Source: Pandoraea pneumonica (GTDB lineage Bacteria; Pseudomonadota; Gammaproteobacteria; Burkholderiales; Burkholderiaceae). Taken from it: 64,000 nucleotides of DNA. The stretch spans positions 162,660 through 226,659 of the forward strand of contig NZ_CABPSK010000007.1 in NCBI RefSeq assembly GCF_902459645.1, read 5' to 3'. The notes under the pieces are model-generated. The model saw only the letters and a list, made by a program, of their open reading frames with translations. It ran no database searches and was not told where the DNA came from. The translations under genes were made by a program, and so were the position numbers. Below, piece after piece: positions 8,680-18,273 of the stretch. Each line of letters begins with the position of its first letter. Position 1 is the first letter of the stretch.

Positions 8680-10488
8680 ATGGCCCACACGCCGACGCCA
8701 CCTGTGCCGCCCTCCCCACCGGAGGATCTGCCGCCTTCGCGCGCTGCCGCAACGGCAACGCCTGCTCCCACCCCACCGAAATCGCCTACCGCATGGCAGT
8801 TGATCCGCCCGTATTGGGTATCGGAGAAACGCTGGGAAGGGCGGCGTCTGCTGCTATTGGTGTTGGCGTTGAATCTGGCGGTGGTGTTCATCAACGTGCG
8901 ATTGAACGCTTGGAACCAGCGGTTTTACGACGCACTCGACAAGCGCAACTGGCCGGTGTTCACGTCCTCGCTGATGGAGTTCGCGGTGCTCGCGTTCAGC
9001 TTCATCATCATCGCGACGTTTCGCACGTACTTCCGGCAGATGCTCGAAATCAAGTGGCGGCAATGGGTCACCGATACGAATCTGACCAAGTGGTTCACGC
9101 GCCAGGCGTACTACCGCATCGAGCGCGATCATCTGGCGGACAACCCCGACCAGCGTATTTCGGAGGACATCCGCACGCTGGTGAGTTCGTCGCTGGCGCT
9201 CTCGCTCGATTTGCTCACGACGCTGGTCTCGCTGTTCTCGTTCGTGACGATTCTCTGGACGCTCTCGGGTGCGGTGTCGTTCGCGCTCGGCACGATGAAT
9301 GTGACGATTCCGGGCTATATGGTCTGGGTTGCGGCGCTGTACGCGGTGGTCGGCTCGTTCTTTATCTTCAAAGTCGGCCGCCCATTGGTCGGGCTGAGTT
9401 ATCGGCAACAGCAAGTGGAAGCCGACTTCCGTTTTCTGCTGGTGCGTCTGCGCGAAAGCGCGGAGCAAGTCGCGCTGTATCGTGGCGAAGGTGCGGAACT
9501 CTCGCGTCTGAAATCGGCGTTCGGTGCGGTGCGCGATAACTGGTGGCAGATCATGGTGGTCACGAAGCGGCTGATTTTCGCGAACTCGATTTACGGTCAG
9601 ATTGCGATCGTGTTTCCGATCATGGCCGCCTCGCCACGGTACTTTGCTGGGGCCTTCACGCTCGGCGTGTTGATGCGAATCATCGACACGTTCGGGCAAG
9701 TGAGCGACGGATTCTCGTGGTTCGTGAACAGCTTCACGACGTTGGCCGATTGGAAAGCGACGATCAACCGGTTGCGTGAATTTACGCGCGTGATCGATGA
9801 ACCGCCGCGTGCTGGCGGCATTGCGGTGGTCCCCGCCAATGACGGTGCCGCCCCCGCCTACACCGCCACCGATCTGCAACTCGCACTCCCCAATGGAACG
9901 CCGCTCGCCGATGTCGGCTCGTTCGCCTTCGCACGCGGTTCGCGCTGGCTGGTGCGCGGACGCTCAGGCTGCGGCAAGAGCACGATGCTGCGCGCGTTGG
10001 CAGGCCTCTGGCCCTTTGGCAGCGGACGCATCGACATTCCCGCCGACGCCCGCGTCCTGTTTCTCTCGCAACAAAGCTATCTGCCGATCGATACGCTCAA
10101 AGCCGCGCTCGCGTTCCCATCGCCTCCAGAGACTTTCTCCGACGAGCAATGCCGCGACGCACTCGCCGCCGTCAATCTCGGGCAGTACAGCGACGATTTG
10201 CAAACGGTCGCGCATTGGGCACGACGCCTCTCTGGCGGCGAACAACAACGCCTCGCTGCCGCACGCGCGCTCCTGCAAAAGCCCGACTTCCTCTTCCTCG
10301 ACGAAGCCACAAGCGCGCTCGATGTCGAAACGGAAGAAGCCGTGTACGACGCGCTTCACGCCAACCTCCCCGACACCACCATGGTTAGCGTCGCTCACCG
10401 CGAGACGCTCAGCCGCTTCCATCAACACACCATGACGCTGCATCCCGTCGAGGAGATTTCGCCGCCGCGTGCCGTTGGTGCGGCTTAG
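8680..10488 (+). CDS. SbmA/BacA-like ABC transporter, fused permease-ATPase
   Basis: This is a half-transporter with a membrane domain of the SbmA/BacA/YddA type (ABC_membrane_2) and a C-terminal ATPase. Members import peptides or, in eukaryotic relatives, very-long-chain acyl groups; the substrate here is unknown. The 602-residue protein has a Pro-rich N-terminus (1-35), about six membrane helices, the diagnostic NARFYDALDKRNW-like segment (here AWNQRFYDALDKRNWPVF), Walker A GRSGCGKS at about 427-434, signature LSGGEQQR near 517, and Walker B FLFLDEA near 537. A strong intrinsic terminator follows, so it is monocistronic. Confidence 0.92.
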   Translation: MAHTPTPPVPPSPPEDLPPSRAAATATPAPTPPKSPTAWQLIRPYWVSEKRWEGRRLLLLVLALNLAVVFINVRLNAWNQRFYDALDKRNWPVFTSSLMEFAVLAFSFIIIATFRTYFRQMLEIKWRQWVTDTNLTKWFTRQAYYRIERDHLADNPDQRISEDIRTLVSSSLALSLDLLTTLVSLFSFVTILWTLSGAVSFALGTMNVTIPGYMVWVAALYAVVGSFFIFKVGRPLVGLSYRQQQVEADFRFLLVRLRESAEQVALYRGEGAELSRLKSAFGAVRDNWWQIMVVTKRLIFANSIYGQIAIVFPIMAASPRYFAGAFTLGVLMRIIDTFGQVSDGFSWFVNSFTTLADWKATINRLREFTRVIDEPPRAGGIAVVPANDGAAPAYTATDLQLALPNGTPLADVGSFAFARGSRWLVRGRSGCGKSTMLRALAGLWPFGSGRIDIPADARVLFLSQQSYLPIDTLKAALAFPSPPETFSDEQCRDALAAVNLGQYSDDLQTVAHWARRLSGGEQQRLAAARALLQKPDFLFLDEATSALDVETEEAVYDALHANLPDTTMVSVAHRETLSRFHQHTMTLHPVEEISPPRAVGAA

Positions 10489-10519
10489 GGTGTCGATCAA
10501 AGGCAGCTTAAGGGCTGCT

Positions 10520-10545
10520 AAGGGTGCCACCCGGCACCCTTTTTT
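10520..10545 (+). terminator. Intrinsic terminator of the ABC gene
   Basis: AAGGGTGCC (10520-10528) and GGCACCCTT (10533-10541) form a nine-pair stem with a four-base loop, followed by a T run to 10545. Confidence 0.9.
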
Positions 10546-10669
10546 CAACATCCCTACAACGGTATTGACCGCGACTTTGTTCACTTCCTAATTAATATTG
10601 ACGCGGCTATTCCACCCCTTTCCTCGTTTGGCATAATCACACGCACCCTCCGCTCTACCCGGGTCCATT

Positions 10670-11461
10670 GTGATTACCCCAACTTCTCCCTCTGACGCCC
10701 CCGTCAGACGCACGGTCGTCGTGACCGGTGCCGCTTCAGGTATCGGGGCCGCCATCGCCCGACACATCGCCTCACCCGAAACGCAACTCCTGCTGCACAC
10801 GCGAGGCGCCTCCGCCGAGAGCCAACAACGACTCGCCGACGTTCGCACCACATGCGAATCGCTCGGCGCTCGCTGCGCGGTCTGGCTCGGAGACCTCTCC
10901 GACGTATCCGCCGCCGCGCGACTGATCGACGCTGCACATGATGCCTTCGGCCCCGTCGATCAGATCGTCAGCAACGCAGGCTTTGCGACGCGACAGTCCT
11001 TCGCCGATATCGACGACGACGCCCTCGCCCGCACCCTCGCCGCGATGCCCGGCACCTTCGCAGCGCTCCTGCGCAGCGCCCTGCCCGACTTGCAACGCTC
11101 GTCGCGCGCGAGCATCGTCGCCGTCAGTTCGTTCGTCGCCCATCGTTTTGCCCCGAACGCCGCCGGGTTTCCCGCAACCGCTGCCGCGAAGGCCGCCATC
11201 GAAGCGCTCGCGAAAAGTGCGGCTGCCGAATACGCGCGCGCAGGCATCACCATCAACTGCGTCGCGCCCGGCTACACCCGCAAAGACGGCGGACACTCGG
11301 CCATGGACCCCGCAGCATGGCAGCGCGCCGCCGACGCCACGCCCACCGGCCGCCTCTGCGAACCCGACGATGTCGCCGCACTCGCCGCCTTCCTGCTCGG
11401 CCCCCACGCACGCCAAATCACGGGACAAGTGATTCACGTCGACGGTGGCCTCACGATCTAG
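10670..11461 (+). CDS. SDR-family oxidoreductase lacking the catalytic tyrosine
   Basis: This is a short-chain dehydrogenase/reductase of 263 residues with a GTG start. The cofactor motif TGAASGIG is at 19-26, a SNAG motif (canonical NNAG) follows, and the active-site serine strand reads VAVSS. At the position of the canonical YxxxK the sequence reads TAAAK (Thr170, Lys174), so the catalytic Tyr is replaced by Thr. The C-terminal DDVAALAAFLL and ITGQVIHVDGG are standard for classical SDRs. The substrate cannot be inferred. It lies 114 bases before an MFS gene on the same strand and could be co-transcribed with it. A true GTG start without a clear ribosome site is a weakness of the model. Confidence 0.85.
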   Translation: MITPTSPSDAPVRRTVVVTGAASGIGAAIARHIASPETQLLLHTRGASAESQQRLADVRTTCESLGARCAVWLGDLSDVSAAARLIDAAHDAFGPVDQIVSNAGFATRQSFADIDDDALARTLAAMPGTFAALLRSALPDLQRSSRASIVAVSSFVAHRFAPNAAGFPATAAAKAAIEALAKSAAAEYARAGITINCVAPGYTRKDGGHSAMDPAAWQRAADATPTGRLCEPDDVAALAAFLLGPHARQITGQVIHVDGGLTI

Positions 11462-11575
11462 CAAACACGACATTCCCACCATGCGACGGCATAGGTGAGC
11501 GCTTCACGTAGCACATGCAGTACATGCAGCACACGCATACATAACGACAAGTACACGATTCACCGAGGAGTCTTC

Positions 11576-12835
11576 ATGGCATTCTTTTCCTGGTTCAAGG
11601 AACTCAACACGAAGGAACGCAAAGCCCTATATGCGGGCTTTGGCGGCTACGCCGTCGACGCGTTCGACTTCATGATCTATTCGTTTCTCATCCCCACACT
11701 CATCGCTGCATGGGGCATGACGAAGGGCGAGGCTGGCATGATCGCGACCAGTTCGCTGATCTCCTCCGCCGTCGGCGGCTGGCTCGCTGGCATTCTCGCG
11801 GACCGCTATGGGCGCGTGCGCGTTCTGCAATGGACGATCGCCACGTTCTGCCTCTTCACGTTCCTCTCGGGCTTCACGAACTCGTTCTGGCAACTGCTCA
11901 TCACGCGCACGTTGCAAGGCATCGGCTTCGGCGGGGAATGGACGGTGGTCACGATGATGATGGGCGAAATGATTCGCTCACCTCAACACCGCGCAAAAGC
12001 GGTTGGCACAGTGCAAAGCAGTTGGTCGGTCGGCTGGGCTGCGGCCGCTCTGCTTTACTGGTTCTTCTTCGCTGTGCTCGATGAAGGCACGGCATGGCGT
12101 GCCTGCTTCTGGATCGGCATTCTGCCCGCCGTGTGGATCACGTATGTGCGCCGCAATGTGTCGGATCCCGAAATCTTTACGCAAACGCGCAAGAAGATCG
12201 CCGAGGGCAAGCTGCAAGGGAATTTCACGCAGATCTTCTCCCCCGAACACTTGAAGACGACGATTCTCGGCAGCCTGCTTTGCTCGGGCATGCTCGGTGG
12301 CTATTACGCCATCACGACGTGGCTGCCTACGTATCTGAAAACGGTGCGCGGTCTGTCGGTGTTCAATACGAGCGCTTATCTGATCGTGCTGATCGTCGGC
12401 TCGTTCGTGGGATATATCGTCGGCGCGATTCTCTCGGACAAACTCGGCCGCCGCGGTGCGTTCATCTTCTTCGCCATCGCCTCGTTCGTTCTCGGCATGG
12501 TCTACACGATGCTGCCGATTACCGACAGCGCGATGCTGTGGCTGGGCTTCCCGCTCGGCATTGTGGTGCAAGGCATTTTCGCGGGCATCGGCGCGTATCT
12601 CACGGAGTTGTATCCGAACCATATTCGCGGTTCGGGCCAAGGCTTTTGCTACAACCTCGGACGCGGCATCGGCTCGTTCTTCCCCATCGCCGTGGGCACG
12701 CTCGCCCAAACCGGCTCGCTCGTGAAGGCGATCGGTCTGGTGGCGGGTGGCGGCTATCTGCTGGTCGTGGTTTGCGCGCTGCTGCTGCCCGAGACGCGCG
12801 GCAAAGCCCTCACGACGCCTGACTTCACGCACTGA
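11576..12835 (+). CDS. MFS transporter (NanT/aromatic-acid-type)
   Basis: This is a 12-helix major facilitator protein of 419 residues, started at the ATG at 11576 behind a GAGGAG ribosome site. The opening GFGGYAVDAFDFMIYSFLIP with an Asp pair in helix 1 and the loop motif GGWLAGILADRYGRVRV place it with the sialate (NanT) and aromatic-acid:H+ symporters. The precise substrate is unknown. The preceding SDR and the uronate genes beyond the convergent gap suggest a sugar-acid or organic-acid role (inference). Confidence 0.88.
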   Translation: MAFFSWFKELNTKERKALYAGFGGYAVDAFDFMIYSFLIPTLIAAWGMTKGEAGMIATSSLISSAVGGWLAGILADRYGRVRVLQWTIATFCLFTFLSGFTNSFWQLLITRTLQGIGFGGEWTVVTMMMGEMIRSPQHRAKAVGTVQSSWSVGWAAAALLYWFFFAVLDEGTAWRACFWIGILPAVWITYVRRNVSDPEIFTQTRKKIAEGKLQGNFTQIFSPEHLKTTILGSLLCSGMLGGYYAITTWLPTYLKTVRGLSVFNTSAYLIVLIVGSFVGYIVGAILSDKLGRRGAFIFFAIASFVLGMVYTMLPITDSAMLWLGFPLGIVVQGIFAGIGAYLTELYPNHIRGSGQGFCYNLGRGIGSFFPIAVGTLAQTGSLVKAIGLVAGGGYLLVVVCALLLPETRGKALTTPDFTH

Positions 12836-12848
12836 CGCATCACGCGCC

Positions 12849-12943
12849 GCCCGGCAACACACGTGCCGGGCGCGACGCTCTGTGCCCTGAATGGCAAAAC
12901 GGGATGCCGAAAGCGCTAACCACCGCGCCGCCGACATCCCGTT
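12849..12943. terminator. Two hairpins in the convergent MFS / lactonase gap
   Basis: GCCCGGCA (12849-12856) pairs with TGCCGGGC (12864-12871), and AACGGGATG (12898-12906) pairs with CATCCCGTT (12935-12943). Neither has a long T run, so intrinsic termination in either direction is plausible but not certain. The rest of 12836-13040 shows nothing else. Confidence 0.45.
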
Positions 12944-13040
12944 GCCTCACCGTGCCACCGCCTGAACCACGACGGCGGCGCCGGAACACTACCGCGGTGC
13001 GCGCCGCTTTTGCGCGGCGTCGCGACCGTTGGACCCCCGC

Positions 13041-14000
13041 CTACACACTCGCTACCGGCCCCGCCTGCAATACCCCTGCATAAGGCGTTTCCGGCAATCC
13101 TTGCACGCCGCATCGCACGGCAAGCACATGACCATCATGCTCGTTCGCATTCGTCCCAGGGCGGATCGACGTGACGAAAAGCGTATCGTACTCCCGTCCG
13201 CCAAACGCGCACATCGACGGCTTGGACACCGGCAAAACGATCTCCCGATCGAGCACGCCCGCCGGTGTGAAACGCAACAACCGGCTGCCGTCGTTCGCAC
13301 ACGTCCAATAGCACCCATCCGCATCGACCGCTGCGCCATCGGGCCGCCCCGGATGCTGATTCATGTCGACGAACAAGCGCCGCCCGCTGATCGCGCCACT
13401 GTCGATATCGAAGTCGAACGCCCACACGAGACGCCGCGTCGGATGCGAATCGCTCAAATACATCGTGCGGCCATCGGGCGAAAAACCCAGACCGTTCTGC
13501 GTCACCAACCGATCGACCAGCGGCGCAGAGAGTTGCCCCTTCGCATCGAACCGGAACAGCGCACCGGCATCGCTCGCTAACGACATATCCTGCACCATCG
13601 TGCCCGCCCAGAAGCGGCCCTGCCGATCGCTTCGTCCATCGTTGAAACGCATGCCCGATGCCGGGAAAGCCGGGGCCGCAAGGCGATGAAACTCGCTGGC
13701 ATCGACGATTTCGGATGCCCCAAGACGCGCCGTGAACACGCCCGTCTCAGCACCAGCGAGCAACGCGCCCGAGGCGTCGAACGTGAAGCACGCGACCTGC
13801 TCGGGGAAGGTCCACTGTCGATGCGCGCCATCGCCCGGCGTCATCCGATGCAACTGTTTCGCCGGGATATCCACCCAGTAAAGCGCCTGCTCGTCATCGC
13901 GCCACAGCGGACTCTCGCCAACGGCATACGGCGCAGCGCGCGAAGGCTCAAGCCGCTCGACGTGCTGGCTGGGCTCGATGCGTTCGATCGACACTGTCAT
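13041..14000 (-). CDS. SMP-30/gluconolactonase-family lactonase
   Basis: This is a six-bladed beta-propeller metal-dependent lactonase of 319 residues. The ATG at 14000 overlaps the end of the uronate dehydrogenase by four bases (ATGA), which decides the start over longer upstream frames. The metal-ligand glutamate lies in GESPLW (Glu29). FNDGRSDRQGRFWAGTM, NGLGFSPDGRTMYLSDS and GRPDGAAVDADGCYW are the characteristic blade motifs. Given its coupling to uronate dehydrogenase, the natural substrate is most likely galactaro- or glucarolactone rather than gluconolactone (inference). Confidence 0.9.
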   Translation of the reverse strand: MTVSIERIEPSQHVERLEPSRAAPYAVGESPLWRDDEQALYWVDIPAKQLHRMTPGDGAHRQWTFPEQVACFTFDASGALLAGAETGVFTARLGASEIVDASEFHRLAAPAFPASGMRFNDGRSDRQGRFWAGTMVQDMSLASDAGALFRFDAKGQLSAPLVDRLVTQNGLGFSPDGRTMYLSDSHPTRRLVWAFDFDIDSGAISGRRLFVDMNQHPGRPDGAAVDADGCYWTCANDGSRLLRFTPAGVLDREIVLPVSKPSMCAFGGREYDTLFVTSIRPGTNANEHDGHVLAVRCGVQGLPETPYAGVLQAGPVASV

Positions 14001-14821
14001 GCCTTTGGCTCCATCGGCCCCATCAGCACGAACGGACCGCCTTGATAACGCTGCGTCCAATCGTCCATTTGCGGGTCTGGCGCTTTCGCCGGGAACAGGC
14101 CCGCGAACTCGGCAGAACTGTCTTGCGGACGGTAGCCCAAGAACGAGGCTTTCGTGTTGTCGACCCACAGCGTCGGGTTATCCGACACGCCGTAGACGAT
14201 GGCGTGCCCCACGCGGTTGGTGAACAACGAGCAACGCACCAATTCGGCCAGATCGCGAAAGCTCAGGTACGTGATCATCATGCGCGGGTTCTTCGGCTGC
14301 TCGAACGACGAGCCGATACGCAGACACACCGTCTCGAGACCGAAGCGGTCGTAGTAGTAGCGCGACAGATCTTCACCGAAACATTTCGACAACCCATACA
14401 TGCCGTCAGGACGATGAGGCGCATCGGTGTCGAGCACTTCGGTGACTTCGTGAAAGCCCACCGCATGATTGGAACTCGCGTACACGATGCGCTTCACGCC
14501 CTGCTTTTGCGCCGCGCTATACACGTTGTACAGGCCCAGAATATTGGCTTGCAGAATGTCGTCGAACGGCGCTTCGACGGAAATGCCGCCCAGATGCACG
14601 AGCGCATCCACGCCTTCGAGCAGCGCATGCACCGCCGCGCGATCTGCGAGATCGACTTGCATGGCTTCTTCATGCGGCGCGTCGGCGCTCACCGGCACGA
14701 TGTCGCTCACGCGAACGATGTCGGCCCACTCGGCGAGCTTGCCGCGCAATTGTTTGCCGAGATTGCCCGCCGCGCCGGTCAGCAACAGACGGCGGAAGGG
14801 TTTGCCGGAAGTCTGGCTCAT
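13997..14821 (-). CDS. udh: NAD-dependent uronate dehydrogenase
   Basis: This enzyme oxidises D-galacturonate or D-glucuronate to the aldarolactone. The 274-residue extended-SDR protein has GAAGNLG at 16-22, the active-site YGLSK with Tyr142 and Lys146, and the family-specific VYASSNHAVGFH and RIGSSFEQPKNPRM segments known from Pseudomonas and Agrobacterium Udh. The lactonase gene overlaps its stop and a hexuronate-type transporter lies upstream, a complete uptake-oxidation-hydrolysis cassette. Confidence 0.92.
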   Translation of the reverse strand: MSQTSGKPFRRLLLTGAAGNLGKQLRGKLAEWADIVRVSDIVPVSADAPHEEAMQVDLADRAAVHALLEGVDALVHLGGISVEAPFDDILQANILGLYNVYSAAQKQGVKRIVYASSNHAVGFHEVTEVLDTDAPHRPDGMYGLSKCFGEDLSRYYYDRFGLETVCLRIGSSFEQPKNPRMMITYLSFRDLAELVRCSLFTNRVGHAIVYGVSDNPTLWVDNTKASFLGYRPQDSSAEFAGLFPAKAPDPQMDDWTQRYQGGPFVLMGPMEPKA

Positions 14822-14896
14822 GTCACTCCTTGTTCATCGGTAGATCGCAATGCCTTCGTCGACTCACTCGTCGGCGCATCGCTACAACGAAATCGA

Positions 14897-14934
14897 CACT
14901 GCGCCGCACCCCCGTCAAGGCGTGCGGCGCAGTG
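14897..14934. terminator. 13-bp inverted repeat between transporter and udh
   Basis: CACTGCGCCGCAC (14897-14909) is exactly repeated in inverted form at 14922-14934. With no T run it may act as a processing or stability hairpin that lowers udh expression relative to the transporter, rather than as a full terminator. Confidence 0.5.
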
Positions 14935-14956
14935 CCCATCAAACTATCGGTGCCGC

Positions 14957-16267
14957 TCACGCATTTGCCGTGCGCCCCACCTCCATACGCTGCGCCGGTG
15001 CCGGTGTGGCCGTGCCGGTGATGTGCGGCTTGACCACGGTCCACAGAATGACTGCACCAATCAAGTCGCCCAGCCCCAATGCCACGAAGAACGGCGCATA
15101 ACCGACCGCGGTCACGAACGCGCCGATCACCAGCGTGAACAGCAGGTTGCCGATACCGGCGGACAGCCCTGCCAAGCCGGTCACTGTCGCCACTTCGTTA
15201 CGCGGGAACAGGTCGGCCGACATGGAAATCACGCTGATGGACAGCGTCTGGTGCGCAAAGCCGCCCAAGCACAGCAGGAAGATCGCCATCATCGGATCTT
15301 TGACGAAACCCACGCCGCACATCGCCGTCATGATGAACGCGCCGATGGTGAACACCACGCGCTTGCCGTTGAAGATGGTGATCTTGAAATGCTTGTTGAG
15401 CCACACGGAGATGGTGCCGCCCATCAAACAGCCGACGTCGGCCGCCACGAACGGCAACCACGCCGTCGCCGCAATCGTCTTCAAATCGAAACCACGCGCC
15501 TGACTCAGATACAGCGGCATCCAGAACACGATGGTGCCCCACACCGGATCAGCGAAGAAACGCGGCAGTGCGATGCCCCAGAAATTGCGTTGGCTCAGGA
15601 TCGAGCGCAGATTCGGCTTGCGCGAATCGGCGGCGGCATCGACGGCATTGCCTTCGTTGATGTAATCCGATTCGGCTTGCGTGAGCGCCGGATGGTCGGT
15701 CGGGTGACGATAGAACGCGAACCACAACACGCCCCACACCAAGCCCATCGCGCCAGCGATGACGAACGCGGTTTCCCAGTTGTAACGCAGGATGGACCAG
15801 GCGATCAGCGGCGGCGCGAGAATCGCGCCGATGGACGTGCCGATGTTGAAGATGCCCGCTGCGAACGCGCGCTCTTTCGACGGGAACCAGAACGCCGCCG
15901 CACGCATGCCCGCCGGAATGAACGAGGCTTCGGCCAACCCCAGCAAACCGCGCAGCACGAACAGACCGACCCAGCCATCTGCCAGACCGTGCAACATGCA
16001 CACGATCGACCACGCCACACCGCACAACAAGAAGCCCAGACGCAGGCCGATGCGGTCCATCAGATAGCCCGTCAACGGGGCGCCAATCGGGTACAGCACA
16101 AGGAATGCGCCGGTAATCCAGCCGTACTGCTGGGTGGTAATGTGGAGATCCTTCATTACCGTGGGGGCGGCAACGGCAAGCGAGCTGCGCGCGAGGTAGT
16201 TCATGACCGTGCCGAGTGTCAGCAGTCCGATCATCCACCAGCGCAGGCCTTTGATCTTCAGTGCCAT
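14957..16267 (-). CDS. MFS hexuronate/aldarate transporter (ExuT/GudP-like)
   Basis: This is a 436-residue 12-helix MFS protein of the anion:cation symporter group. The N-terminus WWMIGLLTLGTVMNYLARSS is the signature of the GudP/GarP/ExuT branch, and YGWITGAFLVLYPIGAPLTG and EASFIPAGMRAAAFWFP follow. Placed 135 bases upstream of uronate dehydrogenase on the same strand, it is the likely uptake system for galacturonate/glucuronate or the corresponding aldarates. Confidence 0.9.
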   Translation of the reverse strand: MALKIKGLRWWMIGLLTLGTVMNYLARSSLAVAAPTVMKDLHITTQQYGWITGAFLVLYPIGAPLTGYLMDRIGLRLGFLLCGVAWSIVCMLHGLADGWVGLFVLRGLLGLAEASFIPAGMRAAAFWFPSKERAFAAGIFNIGTSIGAILAPPLIAWSILRYNWETAFVIAGAMGLVWGVLWFAFYRHPTDHPALTQAESDYINEGNAVDAAADSRKPNLRSILSQRNFWGIALPRFFADPVWGTIVFWMPLYLSQARGFDLKTIAATAWLPFVAADVGCLMGGTISVWLNKHFKITIFNGKRVVFTIGAFIMTAMCGVGFVKDPMMAIFLLCLGGFAHQTLSISVISMSADLFPRNEVATVTGLAGLSAGIGNLLFTLVIGAFVTAVGYAPFFVALGLGDLIGAVILWTVVKPHITGTATPAPAQRMEVGRTANA

Positions 16268-16584
16268 GATGGTTGTCTCTCTGTTGTGGATTTTTTTGTT
16301 GCGAGTGCATGGCTCGCATGGAGAGGCATCCTACGTGAGACGATGTACGATGACAATGCCTCTTTAGGGCGTTTACGGATAATCCCTAGTGTTTTGACAG
16401 CGCAGGCATCGGCCAGCCATATGCCTTACCAGTATTGAAGTTTGCACATATTGGGAAGGATTTCCCACATGTTGCAGCGTCGCAAAGATGTCTTGTTGTA
16501 TGACATCTTATATTTAGAGATTTACTGAATTTTCACGCGCCGCGGGCGTTGCACCCGACAGCTTCGACGCAAGACGAACAGGCA
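16268..16584 (-). promoter_or_regulatory. Control region of the uronate cassette, with two palindromes
   Basis: No gene is seen here. AAGATGTC (16485-16492) and GACATCTT (16502-16509) form an eight-base-arm palindrome around a 9-base centre. TGGGAA (16452-16457) and TTCCCA (16462-16467) form a second one. Such imperfectly AT-rich dyads suit GntR- or LysR-type regulators, which commonly control sugar-acid operons. No regulator gene is adjacent, so the assignment is inference. Confidence 0.4.
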
Positions 16585-16585
16585 A

Positions 16586-16620
16586 GAAAAAACCGCCCGG
16601 ACGTTGCCGTCCGGACGGTT
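16586..16620 (-). terminator. Intrinsic terminator of gltBD
   Basis: Read on the minus strand, AACCG-T-CCGGACG (16620-16608) pairs with CGTCCGG-G-CGGTT (16603-16591), with one mismatch, followed by a run of six Ts. It lies about 90 bases after the gltD stop. Confidence 0.85.
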
Positions 16621-16710
16621 TCTCCACAGCGACGCAGCTGCCTACGGCTGCGCCCCCTCCTCTCAAACTCAACTACACCCCGTATTTGTGGTTTTGGCAG
16701 GCAAAAACGC

Positions 16711-18177
16711 TTAGCGCGGCAGTTCCGAATGTCCCATCAGGAACTCGTCGACTGCACGGGCGCACTGACGGCCTTCGCGAATTGCCCAGACCACCAGCGA
16801 CTGACCGCGACGCACGTCACCTGCCGCGAACACCTTCGGCAGATTCGTCGTGTAAGCACGCTCGCCTTCGGTCGAGGCACGCACGTTGCCGCGCGCATCC
16901 TTGTCCACGCCGAACGCGTCGAGCACGGTCTGCACCGGCGAGACGAAGCCCATCGCCAACAACACCAGATCGGCCTTCAACTCGAACTCGGAACCGGCGA
17001 TTTCCTGCATCTTGCCGTCCTTCCATTCGAGGCGCACGGCGATCAGCTTTTCGACCTTACCGTTCTTGCCTTCGAAGCGCTTCGTCGCCACCGACCAGTC
17101 ACGCTCGCAACCTTCGTCATGGCTCGACGACGTGCGCAGCTTGGTCGGCCAGTACGGCCACACCATCGGCTTGTTTTCTTGCTCAGGCGGCTGCGGCAGC
17201 AGCTCGAACTGCATCACGCTCTTCGCGCCATGACGGTTCGACGTGCCCACGCAATCCGAACCCGTGTCGCCACCACCGATCACGATCACGTTCTTGCCCG
17301 TAGCCAGCATCTGGTTCGCCAGCTTGTCGCCCGCGTTGACCTTGTTCTGCTGCGGCAGGAACTCCATCGCGTAATGCACGCCTTCGAGCTCACGGCCCGG
17401 CACCGGCAAATCGCGCGGCTGCTCCGCACCACCGGCGATGACCACGGCGTCGAACTGCGCTTGCAGTTGATCCGGCGAAATCGTCTCTTTCGAGAAGTTG
17501 TTGATCGTTGCGTCCGGGGCATCCTTGCCGATGTACACACCGGTGCGGAAAGTCACGCCCTCGGCTTCCATCTGACGCATGCGGCGATCGATCAGCCACT
17601 TCTCCAGCTTGAAGTCGGGAATGCCATAACGCAGCAGACCACCGACGCGATCGTTCTTTTCGAACACGGTCACGTCGTGACCGGCGCGCGCCAGTTGTTG
17701 CGCCACAGCCAAACCTGCGGGGCCCGAACCGACCACGGCGACCGTCTTACCGGTCTTGTGCTTCGCCGGTTGCGGCTCGACCCAGCCTTCGCTCCATGCC
17801 TTGTCGATGATCGCGTGCTCGATCGACTTGATGCCCACGGCGTCGCTGTTGATGTTCAGCGTGCACGCCGCTTCACACGGCGCCGGGCAAATACGACCCG
17901 TGAATTCCGGGAAGTTGTTCGTCGAGTGCAACACAGCAATCGCCGACTTCCAATCCTGGCGATACACCAGATCGTTGAAGTCAGGAATGATGTTGTTGAC
18001 CGGGCAACCGTTGTTGCAGAACGGGATGCCGCAATCCATGCAGCGTGCGCCCTGAACTTTTGCCTGATCGTCGGAGAGCGCGAGCACGAACTCCTTGTAA
18101 TGCTTAACCCGTGCCAGCGGTGCTTCGTACGACTCGCTCTGGCGCTCGAATTCGAGAAAACCTGTGACCTTGCCCAT
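16711..18177 (-). CDS. gltD: Glutamate synthase (NADPH) small subunit
   Basis: GltD transfers electrons from NADPH through FAD and Fe-S clusters to GltB in the GOGAT reaction. The 488-residue protein has the N-terminal cysteine cluster [14 protein letters not shown] (Cys46, 49, 54, 58), a second CPAPCEAAC set (97, 101, 105), the FAD-binding GSGPAG near 150-155, and the NADPH-binding [13 protein letters not shown]. It lies 96 bases downstream of gltB, and the pair is closed by an intrinsic terminator. Confidence 0.97.
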   Translation of the reverse strand: MGKVTGFLEFERQSESYEAPLARVKHYKEFVLALSDDQAKVQGARCMDCGIPFCNNGCPVNNIIPDFNDLVYRQDWKSAIAVLHSTNNFPEFTGRICPAPCEAACTLNINSDAVGIKSIEHAIIDKAWSEGWVEPQPAKHKTGKTVAVVGSGPAGLAVAQQLARAGHDVTVFEKNDRVGGLLRYGIPDFKLEKWLIDRRMRQMEAEGVTFRTGVYIGKDAPDATINNFSKETISPDQLQAQFDAVVIAGGAEQPRDLPVPGRELEGVHYAMEFLPQQNKVNAGDKLANQMLATGKNVIVIGGGDTGSDCVGTSNRHGAKSVMQFELLPQPPEQENKPMVWPYWPTKLRTSSSHDEGCERDWSVATKRFEGKNGKVEKLIAVRLEWKDGKMQEIAGSEFELKADLVLLAMGFVSPVQTVLDAFGVDKDARGNVRASTEGERAYTTNLPKVFAAGDVRRGQSLVVWAIREGRQCARAVDEFLMGHSELPR

Positions 18178-18273
18178 GTTTCTTCAGTCGGAAAGTTTTG
18201 TGGTTACCGTGCCTCACCCGCGCGCGGCACGCCGACAGGGCCCTCACCCTGTGACGTGACCGCGCAAACGGCT

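Noticed and set aside
8125-8688. In-frame upstream extension of thiO by 188 codons
   Set aside because: The extension covers the TPP riboswitch and its promoter, so it cannot be part of ThiO.
14042-16438. Plus-strand frame of 798 codons opposite the uronate genes
   Set aside because: Antisense to udh and its transporter, His/Gln/Arg-rich and without motifs.
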